Notes: generated by a model from the letters alone, not told the origin. Numbered from the stretch's first letter, positions 17,804 to 27,030 are shown. The stretch is 64,000 nucleotides of DNA from Desulfosporosinus sp. Sb-LF (GCF_004766055.1 NZ_SPQR01000012.1:1-64000), one strand, 5' to 3'. Numbers and translations: made by a program.

Positions 17804-19048
17804 ATGTCAGATCACAATTCACATCCACGTTGGGGTCAACCCTTATCCGGCATTATTGCAACGGTCTCTTTCTTACTCATCGCACTAATAACTTGGTACA
17901 TTTTTGCATCACCCCATGGAATTTTTAAGTACTACGAACACCCTATGCTTGAGTTTTTAGCCTGGATGATTTTGGTGGGTCTTTGGCAACATATGATATT
18001 TGGGGATTGGCCATTCGCGAAGCTAAAACCAATAACACGAGGAATTGTTGAGATTGGGATCAACATTGTCATGACCTATGTGATAATCCATGGGATTTTT
18101 CAGGGTTTTCTCGGCAAGCTTATCCTTCCGCTGTGGAGCGTTGAATCCTTAGTTGCTCGGGGAATCACTGAAGAACTAGCTAGAGAATACGTAGGGGGAG
18201 CTCTGACGATGTTCGTGCTAATGGGCTTTTTCACCTATGCGTTCTGGACGATTATCTTCCATAAGTGGCCTTGGGGAGGAAAGCTGACCCAGCCGGCTTT
18301 AGGTCTAGCAGAGTGGTGTCTTACCACGGTCGTGACGCTCTTTGCCTATGGGATGCTGATTTACCCATTTTATGTAAGTGTAGTATTTAAGCAACCGCTT
18401 GCTGCTGCTGCTCCCTGGTGGGGTGCAATTGATGGTGTATCACACTTGAATTACGTCGTTGGTATCTGGGAATGGATGGTTGTTTACCTTTTTATGACTG
18501 CAAATGTTTGGTCTGGGAAACCGTGGAATCTTGTGAAAAAGCAACCTTGGAGTGGGTTATTTGGCTTAGTTTCGATTATTCTCTTAGCCTTTGTAACGGT
18601 CAAGGTTTTGATGTTTGGGATGGGAGCAGTATGGGGTGCTGTGGATCCGAAGTCGGCTGACGGGCCTACATCTTTAGTATGGCGTTATTATCACACCGCG
18701 ACGATAGCTGGGTTTACGTTATTTGTATTTTTGATCTGGAATCATTATTTTGACAACTGGCCTCAGAAATGGGGAAGCTTTATTGGGTGGATCGTTCGTA
18801 CTGTCGGTGTATTTGCAATTGCTGCGGTTCAGTATTTTGTCTATTACATGGTATGTTTGCCTTTGCTTGGACTCAAGCCTGAGCTTTCTAATCATGTCAA
18901 CAAACCCTTAGTATGGTTGTTCTGGGCGATTATTCCGCTACTTTTTAATGATTGGTTCATGGGGAAAGTCCCCTTTTATACATCGACAGCTCATGAAGTG
19001 ACAGTGGCTGACTCATCAAACTCTAAATCAGGTTCTACGGGAGTTTAA
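17804..19048 (+). CDS. Unrecognised polytopic membrane protein with repeated W-P motifs
   Basis: I do not recognise this 414-residue protein. It has about ten hydrophobic segments and is very rich in Trp and other aromatics. Segments ending in similar motifs recur: GDWPF near residue 67, HKWPWG near 153, VWSGKPW near 235, DNWPQKW near 317 and NDWFMG near 382, so an ancestral unit of about 80-86 residues seems repeated. Histidines accompany several of them (LWQHMIF, IWNHYF, YYHT), which could bind metal or heme (inference). ATG 17,804 follows GAGGAGG at seven bases; ATG 17,798 is too close to it. The gene stands alone with a terminator; the upstream neighbour is a quinol-linked Fe-S membrane protein. 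Confidence 0.8.
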   Translation: MSDHNSHPRWGQPLSGIIATVSFLLIALITWYIFASPHGIFKYYEHPMLEFLAWMILVGLWQHMIFGDWPFAKLKPITRGIVEIGINIVMTYVIIHGIFQGFLGKLILPLWSVESLVARGITEELAREYVGGALTMFVLMGFFTYAFWTIIFHKWPWGGKLTQPALGLAEWCLTTVVTLFAYGMLIYPFYVSVVFKQPLAAAAPWWGAIDGVSHLNYVVGIWEWMVVYLFMTANVWSGKPWNLVKKQPWSGLFGLVSIILLAFVTVKVLMFGMGAVWGAVDPKSADGPTSLVWRYYHTATIAGFTLFVFLIWNHYFDNWPQKWGSFIGWIVRTVGVFAIAAVQYFVYYMVCLPLLGLKPELSNHVNKPLVWLFWAIIPLLFNDWFMGKVPFYTSTAHEVTVADSSNSKSGSTGV

Positions 19049-19070
19049 TTGAGAACAGAAAATTGGTTAA

Positions 19071-19110
19071 AGTCGGAGTGGTAATGTTTATGCATTCTAC
19101 TCCGATTTTT
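19071..19110 (+). terminator. Rho-independent terminator
   Basis: TCGGAGTGG pairs with CTACTCCGA around a 15-base loop; TTTTT follows. Confidence 0.75.
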
Positions 19111-19478
19111 GTATGCCGTTCGCCACTGAAAAAGTGTTTTTGAATATTAAATATGTTAATCTCCGATCTCTTAATTCGCTGTGAATAAAGACCATCGAAT
19201 ACGAAAAAAGAAGGGGTGTGCGAAATTAATGTTTTTACGTCGATAAATAATATGTTCGGGTTTGAGGAATGTTTCTGTGCTATGATAGTTCTAGATAAGC
19301 ATAGAATACATCGATCAGGCTCTTAAACCCGATGAAAATTGTTATTACAGAGCGTACACTGTGAACGATAACCTTGAGAAATATCAAAATTATATGTTCT
19401 GAAATGTACTAGCTTTTTCATATGATAACCTGAAGCATTAAGTTTATTGAATATTATTAGAAAAGACTGAAAAATGAC
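19111..19478. other. Intergenic stretch before the metF-like gene
   Basis: About 370 AT-rich bases without a supported gene. No SAM, THF or cobalamin riboswitch core was recognised. The promoter-like boxes at 19,479-19,507 close the stretch. Confidence 0.4.
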
Positions 19479-19507
19479 TTAAAATATTGTCTAAAAAAGG
19501 GTATAAT
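19479..19507 (+). promoter_or_regulatory. Probable sigma-A promoter for the metF-like gene
   Basis: TTAAAA, a 17-base spacer and a perfect TATAAT lie about 60 bases before the start codon. Confidence 0.5.
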
Positions 19508-19565
19508 GAATTAAGATAAAGGACAATGTCCTAAACGAATGGATAAAAGGGAGAGGGATTGGGGA

Positions 19566-21140
19566 ATGGAAAACAAGTTCAAAGAGTCACTACTTGACAA
19601 AAACACGCTATCTGTGACATGGGAACTCGTACCGGGTAGGGGGGCAAACGAAAAGGCCCAGGAAAGTGCTATCTTCTCAGCGGAACAAGCGGCTAAGGGT
19701 GGCAGAATCCATGCACTCACCATTACCGATAACCCTGGAGGTAATCCAGCAATTCTCGCAGATTATTTAGGAATGGAAATCCTGAAAATGGGGATTGAGC
19801 CGTTAGTACATTTTACCTGTAAAGATAAGAATCGTAATCAAATGGAAAGTCAATTGTATGCTTTAGATCGTGCAAACGTTCGTAATCTCTTAGTTATGAC
19901 TGGGGACTACACGGTTTCTGGGTTTAAAGGGCGTCCAAAGCCAGTCTTCGACCTGGATCCTTCTAATACCTTGCAATTAATATCTGATATGAATAAGGGC
20001 TTAGAAGTTGCGGGCATGAAAGGACCTACCTTTCACAAGCCCAGTGACTTTTTCGCTGGGGCGGCCGTTTCTCCCTTTAAGTCTACTGAGGCTGAACTCA
20101 TGGTTCAGTATTATAAAATGAAAAAGAAAATTGCTGGCGGTGCTCAGTTTATCGTCACACAACTCGGATATGATGCCCGAAAGTTCCATGAGGTGCTACA
20201 GTTCCTAAAGGTTAATAAATTAGATATTCCTGTGGTTGGAAATATTTACATTCTCCCCTTCGGAGCAGCTAGAGTCATGAATCAAAATCAGTTGCCTGGT
20301 TGTGTTGTCACAGATAAACTTTTAGCCGAACTCGATGCGGAAAAAGTTGCCCCGGATAAAGGGGTGGGTGCACGGTTGTTGAGGGCAGCCAAAATGTACG
20401 CGATCATGAAAGGCATGGGCTTTGCCGGGGTTCATATTGGTGGGCACAATATTAAGTACGAGCAAGTCGAATACGTTCTTGACAAAGGGGAAGAACTAAG
20501 CAAGAACTGGCAGGATTTAGTTCGGGAATTTGATTATCCACAGACGGACGGATTCTACTACTTTGAAAAAGATGAAAAGACGGGTCTGAATACCGATCGA
20601 CCAGCAAACCGTAACAATCGCCCTTTAGATGCACCGGCTAATGTGGGCTATACGATGATGCGGGGAATGCATAGTCTCATGTTCACACCTGACAAGAAAC
20701 TCTTTCCTATGCTTCGCAAGATGTATTCTTCAGTAGAGGGCAAGAAGAATACCGAAAAGAGACTACATGCGATCGAACATATTTCAAAGGTCGTCATGCT
20801 TGATTGTAAAGATTGTGGAGATTGTGCTATTTTGGATTTGGCCTATCTTTGCCCTATGTCCCAGTGCCCAAAAAATCAACGAAATGGGGCTTGTGGCGGG
20901 AGCTTAAATGGCTGGTGTGAGGTTTATCCCAATGAAAAAAAATGTGTCTGGGTAAGAGCGTATGCCAGACTCAAGAAATATGGGGAAGAAGCAAACTTGG
21001 ATGTTCCTCCAGTGCCACCCGCCAATTGGGATTTCTATCAGACGTCTTCTTGGTCTAATTTTTACTTAGGAAAAGACCATTCGGCACCGTTGTTAGGCAT
21101 TAAGCGACCAGTGAACAAGGTATCGGAAACAAAAAAATAA
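19566..21140 (+). CDS. metF: Methylenetetrahydrofolate reductase with C-terminal Cys-rich (MetV-like) domain
   Basis: Reduces methylene-tetrahydrofolate to methyl-tetrahydrofolate in the cytoplasm. Residues 1-310 form the flavin TIM barrel (TWELVPGRG start, ALTITDNPGGNPA, LLVMTGDY, AQFIVTQLGYDARKF). Residues 400-490 add a cysteine-rich region (CKDCGDCAILDLAYLCPMSQCPKNQRNGACGG), the MTHFR-C/MetV domain that in acetogens is a separate subunit carrying metal or Fe-S centres. With 524 residues it is a fusion of both. ATG 19,566 has GGGAGAGGG upstream; ATG 19,539 has no site. No metV gene lies nearby. It probably serves the methyl branch of the Wood-Ljungdahl pathway or methionine synthesis. Confidence 0.88.
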   Translation: MENKFKESLLDKNTLSVTWELVPGRGANEKAQESAIFSAEQAAKGGRIHALTITDNPGGNPAILADYLGMEILKMGIEPLVHFTCKDKNRNQMESQLYALDRANVRNLLVMTGDYTVSGFKGRPKPVFDLDPSNTLQLISDMNKGLEVAGMKGPTFHKPSDFFAGAAVSPFKSTEAELMVQYYKMKKKIAGGAQFIVTQLGYDARKFHEVLQFLKVNKLDIPVVGNIYILPFGAARVMNQNQLPGCVVTDKLLAELDAEKVAPDKGVGARLLRAAKMYAIMKGMGFAGVHIGGHNIKYEQVEYVLDKGEELSKNWQDLVREFDYPQTDGFYYFEKDEKTGLNTDRPANRNNRPLDAPANVGYTMMRGMHSLMFTPDKKLFPMLRKMYSSVEGKKNTEKRLHAIEHISKVVMLDCKDCGDCAILDLAYLCPMSQCPKNQRNGACGGSLNGWCEVYPNEKKCVWVRAYARLKKYGEEANLDVPPVPPANWDFYQTSSWSNFYLGKDHSAPLLGIKRPVNKVSETKK

Positions 21141-21237
21141 GAGTAGCCTATAGTTTTCACTTGTGCTATAGTTTTTTATATAAGACCGCTTATGCGAACG
21201 TTTCAATTAGGAAATTATGGTTTTGGAGGAGCATTAC

Positions 21238-21555
21238 ATGGCAACAGGAATTGTACACAGCGGGATCTGTGGTTTTACTATCAATGTAAAAGCAGTAAGC
21301 GATGCCAATCATAAAGTAACATTAGAAATTACCAGTGATTGTCCGAACTATCAAAAGATTGCACAAGAATTAACAGAAGTAGATGCCTACAAAGAAATTT
21401 TCAATAAACTCCATCAAGGAACAGTTTATCAAGTGTTTGCCAAATATAGCCCTCATCCCAGTTGTCCAGGCGTTTCCGGAATATTAAAGACGGTTGAAGT
21501 GGCAGCAGGTTTGGCTTTGTCGCAGAACGCAAGTATTAGTGTAACGAAGGAATAA
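21238..21555 (+). CDS. Small conserved protein, DUF6951-like
   Basis: A 105-residue cytoplasmic protein of unknown function. It reads like the DUF6951 family common in anaerobic Clostridia: an N-terminal SGICGF segment, ITSDCPNYQ and SPHPSCPGVSGILK with conserved cysteines, suggesting metal or cluster binding (inference). ATG 21,238 is preceded by TTGGAGGAG; the in-frame ATG-less extension to 21,217 is unlikely. It lies 97 bases after the metF-like gene with no terminator between them, so the two may be cotranscribed. A strong terminator follows. Confidence 0.75.
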   Translation: MATGIVHSGICGFTINVKAVSDANHKVTLEITSDCPNYQKIAQELTEVDAYKEIFNKLHQGTVYQVFAKYSPHPSCPGVSGILKTVEVAAGLALSQNASISVTKE

Positions 21556-21570
21556 CGAATAACGTATAGA

Positions 21571-21613
21571 AGAGACCCATTGACGATTGTTGGATCGTTA
21601 GTGGGTCTCTTTT
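21571..21613 (+). terminator. Rho-independent terminator after the DUF6951-like gene
   Basis: A 17-bp arm AGAGACCCATTGACGAT pairs with ATCGTTAGTGGGTCTCT (one wobble); TTT follows. Confidence 0.88.
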
Positions 21614-21726
21614 AAATGTTTCTTCATAGGATTACAGGAAAAGCTTCGTACAAAGTAGAATTGAGAATAAAATAAATCAATAGAAGGTTTTGTTGTTAAA
21701 TCATGGTTCAATTTTGGAGGGGAATG

Positions 21727-21789
21727 ATGAACTCTTTTGTAGCTAACATCTTCAAACCTATCCTAGAGAGGAAAAGAAAAGATTATTGA
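21727..21789 (+). CDS. Possible 20-residue peptide with a strong ribosome binding site
   Basis: Within the 308-base gap a short frame MNSFVANIFKPILERKRKDY begins at ATG 21,727 (ATG 21,724 lies one codon earlier) directly behind GGAGGGG. It would be a basic amphipathic peptide. There is no family evidence; chance is quite possible. Confidence 0.2.
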   Translation: MNSFVANIFKPILERKRKDY

Positions 21790-21863
21790 TAAGTCTTAAC
21801 AAATTCATGTCGCTTTGCTATGCTATACTGAATTGCTAAAGAGAAACCAGGAGGAAATGTGAC

Positions 21864-22736
21864 ATGAAAAAGAGAGTTTGGGCAGGGATCCTATTGCTAA
21901 GTGCCATGTTGCTAAATACGACAGCTTGTTCAAAGGGAGTACCAACGTCGGCAGTGTCTGAACCAGTGTCATTATCAGGTAAATTGACCGCTACCTTTAT
22001 TGATGTGGGCCAGGGAGATGCTACACTTATTCAGGCCCCAAGTGGAAAAGTCCTCCTCATCGATGGTGGACCAAAGGATGGGGAAGTTGCTGTTTTGTCC
22101 ACGTTAAAATCAAAAGGGATTAGACAACTCAGTATTATCGCGACTCATGAAGATGCAGATCATATAACGGCACTTGATAATGTTGTTAATACTTATGATG
22201 TTGATAAGGTCTACTTACCGAAGATGCCAACGAAGGCAACGGTCACTATGGAACGATTCGCGAATGCAGTGAAGACTAAGGGGCTTAAGTTCACCTCTGC
22301 AAAGGCTGGAGTTTCCGTGGATTTAGGGGTTGGGGTGACTGCAGTCCTCCTCGCTCCAGTCAAAGATACCTACGATCAAGATAACAACTACTCAGCCGTC
22401 CTCAAAGTAAGTTACGGCGATACTTCGTTTCTGTTCACTGGGGATGCCGAAGGAGAAAGTGAAAGGGACATGATTGCCAGCGGGGCGAATTTAAAAGCTA
22501 CAGTTTTAAAGGTGGGGCACCATGGCAGTCGATCCTCGTCGACAGATCCTTTCATGAAGGCGGTATCACCGAAGTATGCTGTCATTGAAGTTGGACCTAA
22601 TAGCTATGGGCATCCTACATCGACCATCTTGAATCGTCTAAGCTCTTCAGGGATTAAGACGTATCGTACGGATCAGCAGGGGACGGTCACGGCTGTATCA
22701 GACGGAAAAAGTGTAACCTTTACAACCGAAAAATAA
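21864..22736 (+). CDS. Secreted MBL-fold hydrolase (ComEC/Rec2 C-terminal-like lipoprotein)
   Basis: A 290-residue metallo-beta-lactamase-fold protein anchored as a lipoprotein: a hydrophobic signal with lipobox ending at Cys 22 (LLNTTAC). The fold starts at TFIDVGQGDATLI; the metal motif THEDADH is at about residue 92, the FTGDAEG loop near 194 and VGHHGSRSSS near 214. This corresponds to the ComEC C-terminal domain without the channel. Such extracellular proteins may hydrolyse nucleic acid, but activity is unproven. ATG 21,864 follows AGGAGG. A small DUF3006 gene follows 18 bases later, a pairing seen often in Firmicutes. Confidence 0.88.
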   Translation: MKKRVWAGILLLSAMLLNTTACSKGVPTSAVSEPVSLSGKLTATFIDVGQGDATLIQAPSGKVLLIDGGPKDGEVAVLSTLKSKGIRQLSIIATHEDADHITALDNVVNTYDVDKVYLPKMPTKATVTMERFANAVKTKGLKFTSAKAGVSVDLGVGVTAVLLAPVKDTYDQDNNYSAVLKVSYGDTSFLFTGDAEGESERDMIASGANLKATVLKVGHHGSRSSSTDPFMKAVSPKYAVIEVGPNSYGHPTSTILNRLSSSGIKTYRTDQQGTVTAVSDGKSVTFTTEK

Positions 22737-22754
22737 GATAAGCAGGTGAAGATG

Positions 22755-22973
22755 ATGCTTGTGGTCTTTGAACGGGAAGAAGACAACCACAGAGCAGTCC
22801 TAGAACGAAGCGATGGAACCACCTTCGATGTGGATCGCGCTCAGCTTCCAAAGGCTGCTAGACCAGGGGATAGCTTGGATATTCAGGGTGATGGCAAGAT
22901 TGTCCTAGTTCCAGAAGAAACGCAAAAGCGAAAAGACCGTGTTCAGAAGCTAATGAATGAATTATGGGAATAG
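22755..22973 (+). CDS. DUF3006 domain protein
   Basis: A 72-residue acidic protein reading like DUF3006: MLVVFEREEDNHRAVLERSD, then a short beta-rich region ending in a charged helix. Start ATG 22,755 is set by AGGTGA five bases away; ATG 22,752 and GTG 22,746 are alternatives. It is the usual companion of MBL-fold ComEC-like genes; its role is unknown. Confidence 0.75.
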   Translation: MLVVFEREEDNHRAVLERSDGTTFDVDRAQLPKAARPGDSLDIQGDGKIVLVPEETQKRKDRVQKLMNELWE

Positions 22974-22978
22974 GCGTA

Positions 22979-23024
22979 AAAAGAGGATTATTCACCGCTT
23001 TGTTGGTGCATAATCCTCTTTTTT
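22979..23024. terminator. Bidirectional terminator, copy 2 of the dispersed hairpin
   Basis: AAGAGGATTATTCACC pairs with GGTGCATAATCCTCTT; the + strand continues with TTTT and the minus strand with TTTT as well. It serves both the rightward DUF3006 gene and the leftward glnN. The following 50 bases also match copy 3. Confidence 0.88.
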
Positions 23025-23100
23025 GGTACAGTGCACATCACCTTGAGAAAATCTAAGGGGATGGTGCGCCTCTTTACCAGGTGAATGATCAGGGATGAGA

Positions 23101-25194
23101 TTACAGCATGAATAACATTTGTGAATAGGTGGGAAGTGGCCATTGATCAGCATCAATAATTGTTTCTAGTTTATCTCCATCCGTTCGGAGAGCTTGCATA
23201 GCTTTGAAAACAACGTCGCGATAGTAAACGCCATGCGCATAAGCTTCGGTGGTCATTGTAGCGGCTTCGTGAGTTACTTTTTCTAAATTGATTAAGTTAG
23301 CGTTGAAGGAAACCAAGGTGGAGCAGAGATCTTTGAGGAGTTCTGCTTGTACTGAAATATCCACGGCGCTTGAGGCAGATTTAATGGCAGTAATAGAATT
23401 CGCCAGTTGGGTTGAATACTTGACTGCCGACGGAATGATCTGATGTTTAGCCATGTCAATCATCGTTAGAGCTTCAATGTTAATTTGTTTGCAATATTGT
23501 TCTAAATTAATTTCGTAGCGAGATTCTAACTCGGTGCGGTTCAACACTTTATGTTTCTCATACAATTCAACCGTGGATTCGCGCATTAGAACTAGAGCGG
23601 CATCAACTGTTGAGCTGATATTGGGGAGTCCTCGTTTAGCGGCTTCTTCGACCCATTCATTCGAATACCCGTTGCCATCAAAGAGGATACGTTTGTGGTT
23701 CGTTGCTGTTTCTTTGAGTAGCGCTTGAAGAGCTTGATCGAAGTCGGGTGCTTGTTCTAGACAATCTGCGAATTGAGAGAGAACTTCTGCAATAATGAGG
23801 TTGAGTACAACGTTAGGGCCAGAAATCGATTGAGAGGAGGCAACCATCCGAAACTCAAATTTGTTGCCGGTAAAGGCGAAGGGGGAGGTACGATTTCGAT
23901 CGGTTGAATCCTTACGAAAGGCAGGTAATGTCTTAACGCCACTTGCCAACCTTTCTCCTTGGAGAGACCTGTTGAGCCCACCGTTTTGTAACTGTTCAAA
24001 AATATCCGTGAGCTGGTCGCCTAAGAAGATAGAAATAATGGCAGGTGGTGCCTCATTTGCACCAAGACGGTGGTCATTACCGGGATTAGCTGCAGATACC
24101 CTAAGCAACTCTGCGTAATCATCCACTGCTTTGATGACAGCAGATATTATGGTAAGGAATTGGAAATTTTCGTGGGGATTTGGACCGGGATCGAGGAGGT
24201 TCATCCCATCATCTGTCGACATCGACCAGTTGTTGTGTTTACCTGAACCGTTTACACCCGCAAAAGGCTTTTCATGAAGCAAGCAGACTAAATCATGACG
24301 GAGGGCTACTTTCTTCATGCTATCCATAACGAGTTGGTTATGGTCAGTGGCGATGTTTGTCGTTCCGAAAATGGGTGCTAGCTCGAACTGCCCAGGAGCG
24401 ACTTCATTATGTTGTGTTTTAGCAAGCACACCTAGCTTCCATAATTCAACATTTAAATCATGCATAAACGCAGCAACCCGCGTTTTGAGACTTCCAAAAT
24501 AATGATCTTCCAGCTCTTGACCCTTAGGGGCCATGGCCCCGAACAGAGTTCGACCGCTAAGCATAAGGTCCAGCCGTTTGTCGAAGAATTTTTTGTCAAC
24601 AAGAAAATACTCTTGTTCTGCTCCGACTGTGCTTGTGACATGAGATGTTGTCGTGTTGCCAAAAAGTTTCAATACGCGCAAAGCTTGTTTAGAAAGCGCT
24701 TGCATGGAGCGAAGAAGCGGAGTTTTTTTGTCAAGAGCTTCCCCAGTGTAAGAGCAGAAGGCGGTGGGGATGCATAGTGTTAAGGCTCCAGCATCCTCTT
24801 TGAGAAATGCGGGGGAGGTGCAGTCCCAGGCCGTGTAGCCTCTCGCTTCAAACGTGGCGCGAATTCCGCCACTGGGGAAGGAGGATGCATCAGGCTCGCC
24901 TTGAATTAGTTCTTTACCGGAGAATTCCATAACTACGTGACCATCTTTAGTAGGCGAGATAAAAGAGTCGTGTTTTTCTGCCGTAATTCCAGTCAAGGGC
25001 TGGAACCAGTGTGTAAAGTGTGTCGCTCCTTTTTCGATTGCCCAATCCTTCATGGCATTCGCTACGATTTCAGCGACTGAGGGATCAAGAGGAAGTCCCT
25101 GCTCAATCGTTTTATGTAGAGATTTGTACGTTGCCTTCGGTAAACGTTCTCTCATTGCTGCATCATTAAAGACGTTTTCTCCAAAAATTTTCAT
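23101..25194 (-). CDS. glnN: Glutamine synthetase type III
   Basis: ATP-dependent synthesis of glutamine from glutamate and ammonium. At 697 residues with the GSIII layout (long N-terminal domain, GSGKHNNWS, a [11 protein letters not shown] catalytic-core segment and C-terminal helical extension) it is clearly GlnN rather than GlnA. The start is ATG 25,194 on the minus strand, preceded by GAAAGGGG; a frame extension to 25,281 has no site. Divergent from a glutamate synthase-like gene across a 474-base spacer that holds a hairpin candidate, so both may share nitrogen control (inference). Confidence 0.97.
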   Translation of the reverse strand: MKIFGENVFNDAAMRERLPKATYKSLHKTIEQGLPLDPSVAEIVANAMKDWAIEKGATHFTHWFQPLTGITAEKHDSFISPTKDGHVVMEFSGKELIQGEPDASSFPSGGIRATFEARGYTAWDCTSPAFLKEDAGALTLCIPTAFCSYTGEALDKKTPLLRSMQALSKQALRVLKLFGNTTTSHVTSTVGAEQEYFLVDKKFFDKRLDLMLSGRTLFGAMAPKGQELEDHYFGSLKTRVAAFMHDLNVELWKLGVLAKTQHNEVAPGQFELAPIFGTTNIATDHNQLVMDSMKKVALRHDLVCLLHEKPFAGVNGSGKHNNWSMSTDDGMNLLDPGPNPHENFQFLTIISAVIKAVDDYAELLRVSAANPGNDHRLGANEAPPAIISIFLGDQLTDIFEQLQNGGLNRSLQGERLASGVKTLPAFRKDSTDRNRTSPFAFTGNKFEFRMVASSQSISGPNVVLNLIIAEVLSQFADCLEQAPDFDQALQALLKETATNHKRILFDGNGYSNEWVEEAAKRGLPNISSTVDAALVLMRESTVELYEKHKVLNRTELESRYEINLEQYCKQINIEALTMIDMAKHQIIPSAVKYSTQLANSITAIKSASSAVDISVQAELLKDLCSTLVSFNANLINLEKVTHEAATMTTEAYAHGVYYRDVVFKAMQALRTDGDKLETIIDADQWPLPTYSQMLFML

Positions 25195-25470
25195 TATTAC
25201 TACCCCTTTCATGACTTCGAACCTTAAAGAAACAAAAAGACCCCCCTTAAAGATTATTCCCAAATCTTTAAGAAGCGTCATTGCTCCATCGAATATATTA
25301 CAAATTTAACACCTTATTGCCTTACTGACAAGAGGAAATTTATAAGTATACAGTATTTAAAAATAATAAATCAAGTAAAAAGCGTGACACAGTTCACAAC
25401 GCTACCGTAATAAGCGAGATTAAGTTATTTGCCTAATAGTCATTAGCCCAAAAGCTCAAAAACTCATTAG
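25195..25470. other. Upstream region of glnN, left part of the divergent spacer
   Basis: AT-rich and without a credible gene. Contains a small hairpin at about 25,380-25,403 (AGCGTGA ... TCAC ... CGCT) with a CACAGT loop. No known nitrogen-regulator box was recognised. Confidence 0.35.
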
Positions 25471-25531
25471 CTCGATAATCCGAATCTAGGCATTGCTTAC
25501 GGGAAGCGTGCTTCTCTTTATCGGAGTTTTT
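25471..25531 (+). promoter_or_regulatory. Candidate attenuator/leader structure before the glutamate synthase-like gene
   Basis: An outer stem, CTCGATAA with TTATCGGAG (one bulge), encloses an inner hairpin, GCATTGCTT with AAGCGTGC, and the outer stem is followed by TTTTT. The layout is that of a structured RNA ending in a terminator about 140 bases upstream of the start codon. It matches no riboswitch I recognise. Confidence 0.45.
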
Positions 25532-25668
25532 GCCCACCGTACTCACCAGAAAAGGGGGAGTTTTATTTGTCTATTCATGATCGGCTAGTTGTGACGTTTT
25601 TAAATAATAGCGGTTGAATTTGACATACTAAGTTATGAATCAAATTTTGACTAAAGAGGTGTAGTGCT

Positions 25669-27030
25669 GTGCTTAGTGATCTGATGCTGCGAATGCTTAA
25701 TCCGGTAACTGATGATATGTTCGATACTATGATGACAGAACCCTATGCTAATAACCCCTTTTTGATGATGACCATCATGGAGAAAATGACCATGAGGGCG
25801 ATCGCTGAGGCTGGAATGCGTGCTCAAACCGGGCAAGCGCTCTCCCGCCCTATAGGGAGCCCTTTAAGAAGTTCACCGTGGGAGAAGCTTCTCTTGAATC
25901 CGCGGCAATTATTTGAGCTTCCAACAGAGGATGAACATAAAATCGAGATGAAAGTGACGATTGGGCCCAGGGCTAAAAAGCCCTTAATCATCGATATCCC
26001 GATTATGATTACGGGGATGTCCTATGGGGGTTCCCTTAGCCTAACAATGAAAGAGGCCTTGGCTAAAGGAGCATCTAAGGCAAATACAGCAACAAATACT
26101 GGGGAATCTGCGGTGTCGCGGGAAGAGCGGGACGCGGCAAAGTTTTTGATAGGTCAATATAATCGAGGAGGGTGGCTAAATGACCCTCAACAGCTTAAGA
26201 AACTTGATGCCATTGAAGTACAATTGGGCCAAGGTGCCTGGGGCGGGGCGGTAGCATCAACGATGGACTCCTCGAAAATGGATGACCACCTTCGTGAACT
26301 TTGGAAAGTTAAACCTGGAGAAACGACTGGCAAGAAAGCCCGTTTTCCCAAGGTGAATACTCCACAAGATATTATTAGTCTAGTTAATTCTCTCAAAGAA
26401 AAATATGACGTCCCGGTAGGGATTAAGATTGCGGGTACACATTTTATGGAGAAGGAATTAGAAATTATCGCCCAGACTAAAGCGGATTTCATAACCATTG
26501 ATGGACAAGAGGGAGGTACCGCAGCATCAGCACCGACTTTAGAGGATGACCTAGGGTTGCCAACCCTATTTACCATTGCTCGTACCGTTGATTGGCTCAA
26601 AAAGCAAGGGTTGCGGGATCGCTTTACGATTATCGGGGCTGGTGGATTGAGAACGCCTGGTGAGTTCTTGAAAGCATTAGCTTTGGGAGCAGATGCGGTC
26701 TATATTGGTTCCATCGCACTGATTGCCACCATGCAAAGTCAAATGACGAAGGCACTTCCTCAATCTCCTGCTCCCCAACTCGCTTTGTATGATGGCAAAT
26801 TTAAAGAAGAGTTTGATCCCGAGGAAGGAAGTCAACACTTGGCTAATTTCCTAAAATCATGCTCGGCTGAGATGGTCATGGCTTTACAGGCCATGGGAAA
26901 ATCCAGTGTTCGTCAGTTAGGACGGGAAGATCTCGTGAGTATTGATCAAGGGCTTGCCAAGGCTCTGCACGTAGGGTACGTAGGTGAAGCGAAAACTTCA
27001 GAAGGCTTCATGCCTTTAGCTGCGCGCTAA
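25669..27030 (+). CDS. FMN-binding glutamate synthase family protein
   Basis: A 453-residue protein corresponding to the central/FMN domain of the glutamate synthase large subunit, lacking the glutaminase and GXGXG domains. Visible: PIMITGMSYGGSLSLTMKEA, TNTGESAVSREE, the IDGQEGGTAASAP and GGLRTPGEFLKALALGADAV phosphate/FMN loops. The 3Fe-4S cysteines of GltB are not evident. GTG 25,669 follows AGAGGTG. Stand-alone GltB-domain proteins of this kind are widespread in Clostridia and archaea; amino-donor and electron partners are unknown. It lies between glnN and a glutamate/dicarboxylate symporter, which suits a role in nitrogen or glutamate metabolism. Confidence 0.88.
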   Translation: MLSDLMLRMLNPVTDDMFDTMMTEPYANNPFLMMTIMEKMTMRAIAEAGMRAQTGQALSRPIGSPLRSSPWEKLLLNPRQLFELPTEDEHKIEMKVTIGPRAKKPLIIDIPIMITGMSYGGSLSLTMKEALAKGASKANTATNTGESAVSREERDAAKFLIGQYNRGGWLNDPQQLKKLDAIEVQLGQGAWGGAVASTMDSSKMDDHLRELWKVKPGETTGKKARFPKVNTPQDIISLVNSLKEKYDVPVGIKIAGTHFMEKELEIIAQTKADFITIDGQEGGTAASAPTLEDDLGLPTLFTIARTVDWLKKQGLRDRFTIIGAGGLRTPGEFLKALALGADAVYIGSIALIATMQSQMTKALPQSPAPQLALYDGKFKEEFDPEEGSQHLANFLKSCSAEMVMALQAMGKSSVRQLGREDLVSIDQGLAKALHVGYVGEAKTSEGFMPLAAR

